Source of the DNA: Verrucomicrobiota bacterium
Lineage (GTDB): Bacteria > Verrucomicrobiota > Verrucomicrobiia > Opitutales > Opitutaceae
DNA: 64,000 nucleotides
Assembly: GCA_016721945.1 (NCBI GenBank)
Contig: JADKHC010000015.1
Coordinates: 1-64,000, forward strand
Direction: 5' to 3'
This document shows positions 61,900 to 64,000 of the stretch, piece by piece (the first letter of the stretch is position 1; each line of letters starts with the position of its first letter). The notes beneath the pieces are model-generated. The model ran no database searches. It saw only the letters and a list, made by a program, of their open reading frames with translations, and was not told the origin of the DNA. A program made the position numbers and the translations under genes.

Positions 61900-62685
61900 T
61901 CAGTTAAATTCTATTTTCTGTATCTTTGTGATGGGTATGTCATCGCAATCGGTGGACAAAACCCTTACGCCAGAGCCAATTTGCAGTCGCTTTCCCAAAG
62001 TCGTCCAAACTGCGGTCCGCGCCATAACCACCTGACCGTCGGTGGAACGTTCGCTTTCCGGATAACGTGTCGGGATGTATCCAGCCAGTACTTCTCCGCG
62101 GGCAAGTGTGAACTCCGCCTGCAACCATATTAGATCTAACACCTGGGTCGGCGAGGTGACAACAACTTGCTTCAACGTCTCCATCGGTATCCAATAATAA
62201 TTACCGGATAGATACCCTTCCATGACCGGTCCCAAGCGGGAGTCCGCATCGGCGATCCAGGCGAAGGGCTTGCCATTCACTTTTCCTGTCCGGGCTGGTG
62301 CCATGTCCATCGCCTCTTCAAAATCTGCTTCTGCTTTAAACGCATTCTCCCCTTGCTCGCATTGAATGCTCGGGTGCATTTTGGAAAGCCAGTCAGGCTT
62401 GGGCCCCAAGACAGAAGGTGTTCTGTCCCCCTTGAACATTGCTGCTCGCACCTGTTCAAGTTCGGCCAAGCTGCGCAACATCACCGCCCAAGGAACCAAG
62501 TCTGCGTCAAACGAAACTGCGGTCTGTAATTGCGCAAGTGCGCGTTCCCAGCGTCCACTGACCGCCAAGAGCTGAAAAAGCCCCAGCCGCAACTGGACAT
62601 CGGCGGGGTTCCGTTTGATATCAAGTTGTAGAGTCTCGAGTGCTTCTTGCAGTTTTGACTGCTTCAACAGTTCCAGCGCGGTCAT
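61900..62685 (-). CDS. tagJ: T6SS accessory protein TagJ (ImpE family)
   Basis: 261 residues. The N-terminal helical repeat part reads LLKQSKLQEALETLQLDIKR then LRLGLFQLLAVSGRWERALA (TPR-like). The C-terminal ImpE domain has WIADADSRLGPVMEGYLSGN, YWIPMETLKQV and VMARTAVW, a usual set. TagJ binds the sheath subunit TssB and the ClpV N-domain in H1-type systems and replaces a helix otherwise in TssC/TssB. It occupies the canonical place between hcp and tssE. Confidence 0.9.
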   Translation of the reverse strand: MTALELLKQSKLQEALETLQLDIKRNPADVQLRLGLFQLLAVSGRWERALAQLQTAVSFDADLVPWAVMLRSLAELEQVRAAMFKGDRTPSVLGPKPDWLSKMHPSIQCEQGENAFKAEADFEEAMDMAPARTGKVNGKPFAWIADADSRLGPVMEGYLSGNYYWIPMETLKQVVVTSPTQVLDLIWLQAEFTLARGEVLAGYIPTRYPESERSTDGQVVMARTAVWTTLGKRLQIGSGVRVLSTDCDDIPITKIQKIEFN

Positions 62686-62694
62686 CGATAGATC

Positions 62695-62734
62695 AAAAAA
62701 AATGCCGCCACCCTATTTGCACGGATAGCGGCAT
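62695..62734 (-). terminator. Terminator inside the T6SS operon, directly after hcp
   Basis: On the minus strand ATGCCGC and GCGGCAT pair, with weaker pairing inside the loop, followed by an eight-base T run (62695-62702). It lies 12 bases after the hcp stop and before tagJ. Confidence 0.75.
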
Positions 62735-62745
62735 AGAAAGGTTCG

Positions 62746-63228
62746 TCAGGTAACCGCGTTCTTGGAAACGTCGTAGCCCATCGAGAAGTGCGAGCCTTTG
62801 CCGCCCTTGTCGCCCTGAGTATCATACTCAACCTTCATCTGCGCGAAGTTGAGTGCGATCGTCTCCTGAAGGCGATCGGAGCTGCTGGTACCGCAAGCTT
62901 GCACCCCGGTGACCAATACTTTGGTCAAAGTGATAACCATGTATTCCAAGGGCTTTTCACCCGCCTTGCGCACGAACAGTTTCGCTTCATCCAAATGCTT
63001 TCCTGTCATACAGCATTTGAGTAGTTCGGTTGAAGACGCATCGACGTATTTCACCACATTAAGATCGGATATTGTAGCTTTTCCCGAACCACCGCCGGGG
63101 CCCATATGGAAAGATCCGGAATTCGAAGCATTCCATGACCAGGAAATAACATCGATCTCATCTTTGTGACTACTATCAGTGGACTCTCCCTTAATGCTGG
63201 AGAGCTTTAAGTACATGTCTGTCGCCAT
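62746..63228 (-). CDS. tssD: T6SS tube protein Hcp (TssD)
   Basis: 160 residues, the normal length for Hcp. It begins MATDMYLKLSSIKGESTDSS with DEIDVISWSWNAS, followed by the Hcp strand set GKATISDLNVVKYVDASSTE, LLKCCMTGKHLDEAKLFV and a C-terminal VEYDTQGDKGG. Rings of it form the inner tube and can carry effectors. A 92-bp gap from tssC and a terminator after it suggest that hcp is expressed above the rest of the operon. Confidence 0.95.
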   Translation of the reverse strand: MATDMYLKLSSIKGESTDSSHKDEIDVISWSWNASNSGSFHMGPGGGSGKATISDLNVVKYVDASSTELLKCCMTGKHLDEAKLFVRKAGEKPLEYMVITLTKVLVTGVQACGTSSSDRLQETIALNFAQMKVEYDTQGDKGGKGSHFSMGYDVSKNAVT

Positions 63229-63320
63229 CGTGTTGTGTATTTATTATTTTGGTGCCGACATGTGATGGAGTCTATGTGCTACGGCACCACCCGCCATAGA
63301 TCCAAGTTTCGAGAGTTGTA

Positions 63321-64000
63321 TCAACCAGCAGTAGGAGCAGGCAGTTTCGAAACCAACCGCAGCGAAGCGGTCAACCCCTCCAGCTGATAGTGCGGTCGCA
63401 GATAGAACTTCGCCGAGTAGTAACCGGGATTCCCCTCGACTTCCGTTACTTCCACCAATGCCTCCGCCAGGGGCCGTTCCGCCTTTTCCCTGTCGGTAGC
63501 TGATGGTGTGGCTGTGGTGTAGTTCTTGATCCAATCGTTCAAGAATGACTCCATATCCGCCCGTTCCTTGAACGAACCAATCTTGTCGCGGACCAGACAT
63601 TTCAGGAAATGTGCAAAACGGCAGGTCGCAAACATGTAGGGCAAGCGTGCGCCCAGACGTGCGTTGGCGGTGGCATCTGGATCGTCATACTCATCCGGCT
63701 GATGGAGCGACTGCGCGCCGATAAAGACCGAGTAGTCGGTATTTTTCCAATGCGACAACGGCATGAAACCATTTTTTGCCAACTCGGCTTCACGTCGATC
63801 GGTGATCGCAATTTCCGTCGGACATTTCATGTCCACACCACCGTCGTCGGTTGGGAAAGTATGCACCGGAAGACCCGATACCACACCGCCGCTCTCCACA
63901 CCCCTGATGCGCGAGCACCAGCCATACTCCTTGAAGGAACGTGTGATATTGACGCCCATCGCATAGGCCGCGTTGGACCAAACATAGAGCCCGTGCTCGC
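63321..64000 (-). CDS. tssC: T6SS sheath protein TssC, C-terminal part
   Basis: The gene runs off the window at 64000; frame continuity there reads YVWSNAAYAMGVNITRSFKE. The conserved sheath-domain stretches are YGWCSRIRGVESGG, FPTDDGGVDMKCPTEI and LPYMFATCRFAHFLKCL. It ends KFYLRPHYQLEGLTASLRLV, the sheath C-terminal arm. About 226 residues are in view; the intact family is near 490. TssB is expected just upstream, outside. Confidence 0.95.
   Translation of the reverse strand, partial: EHGLYVWSNAAYAMGVNITRSFKEYGWCSRIRGVESGGVVSGLPVHTFPTDDGGVDMKCPTEIAITDRREAELAKNGFMPLSHWKNTDYSVFIGAQSLHQPDEYDDPDATANARLGARLPYMFATCRFAHFLKCLVRDKIGSFKERADMESFLNDWIKNYTTATPSATDREKAERPLAEALVEVTEVEGNPGYYSAKFYLRPHYQLEGLTASLRLVSKLPAPTAG

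Noticed and set aside
1..64000. tRNA, rRNA, integrase, phage or plasmid genes
   Set aside because: No cloverleaf with T-loop GGTTCRA pattern, rRNA core, tyrosine/serine recombinase or replication gene was recognised while reading both strands; weak RNA genes could have been missed without a covariance search.

Overview
The window looks like chromosome of a Gram-negative, GC-rich bacterium, most probably a verrucomicrobium of the Opitutae type. This is inferred from gene content and style, not from a marker gene: lipid A and Ara4N genes (lpxK, arn), menaquinone genes (menF-menD), a choice-of-anchor A protein with a PEP-CTERM-like tail, an actinobacterial-style clpS next to a DUF2017-like gene, and many REP-like palindromes. 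No rRNA, tRNA, CRISPR, integrase or phage gene was seen.

Positions 1-16.4 kb are mostly housekeeping: a frameshifted aguB, hisG, an OmpR-type regulator, the operon proS-clpS-DUF2017-like-membrane protein, argA, an rluA-type synthase with an SDR, hpf, and an L-Ara4N operon (arnT-like, arnB, arnC, and a stand-alone formyltransferase with a frameshift). Two cassette-like insertions (8.0-8.9 kb and 16.4-16.85 kb) are bounded by inverted arrays of 10-nt units. One carries a GxxExxY (PDDEXK-type) gene. A perfect inverted pair of the same family without cargo lies at 3.6-3.7 kb.

Positions 16.9-44.5 kb hold hemL, ppx, a DTW-domain gene, rluD, an SPFH protein, adenosine deaminase, a ParE-type toxin/antitoxin pair, an M29 peptidase, lpxK, panD, a class V aminotransferase, the choice-of-anchor A protein, menD/menF, metG, a NarL-type two-component pair, three minor-pilin-like genes (the third frameshifted near C-tracts), rdgB-ribD, an MBL-fold hydrolase and leuB.

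Positions 44.9-64 kb are a type VI secretion locus on the minus strand. Reading with transcription: tssC (cut by the window edge), hcp, tagJ, tssE, tssF, tssG, tssH/clpV (N-domain split off), an unknown gene, tssK, tssL, tssM, tagF, a GYF-like membrane protein, a large unknown protein with a kinase-like fragment, and a lipoprotein that may replace TssJ. The order tssC-hcp-tagJ-tssE-tssF-tssG-clpV matches the Pseudomonas H1-type system, but the last three genes and the gene before tssK are not standard. A terminator follows hcp directly. tssB, tssA, vgrG and PAAR genes are not in the window.

Four genes (aguB, arnA, the third pilin-like gene, clpV) are broken by apparent single-base shifts, so residual assembly indels must be considered beside real mutation or recoding.
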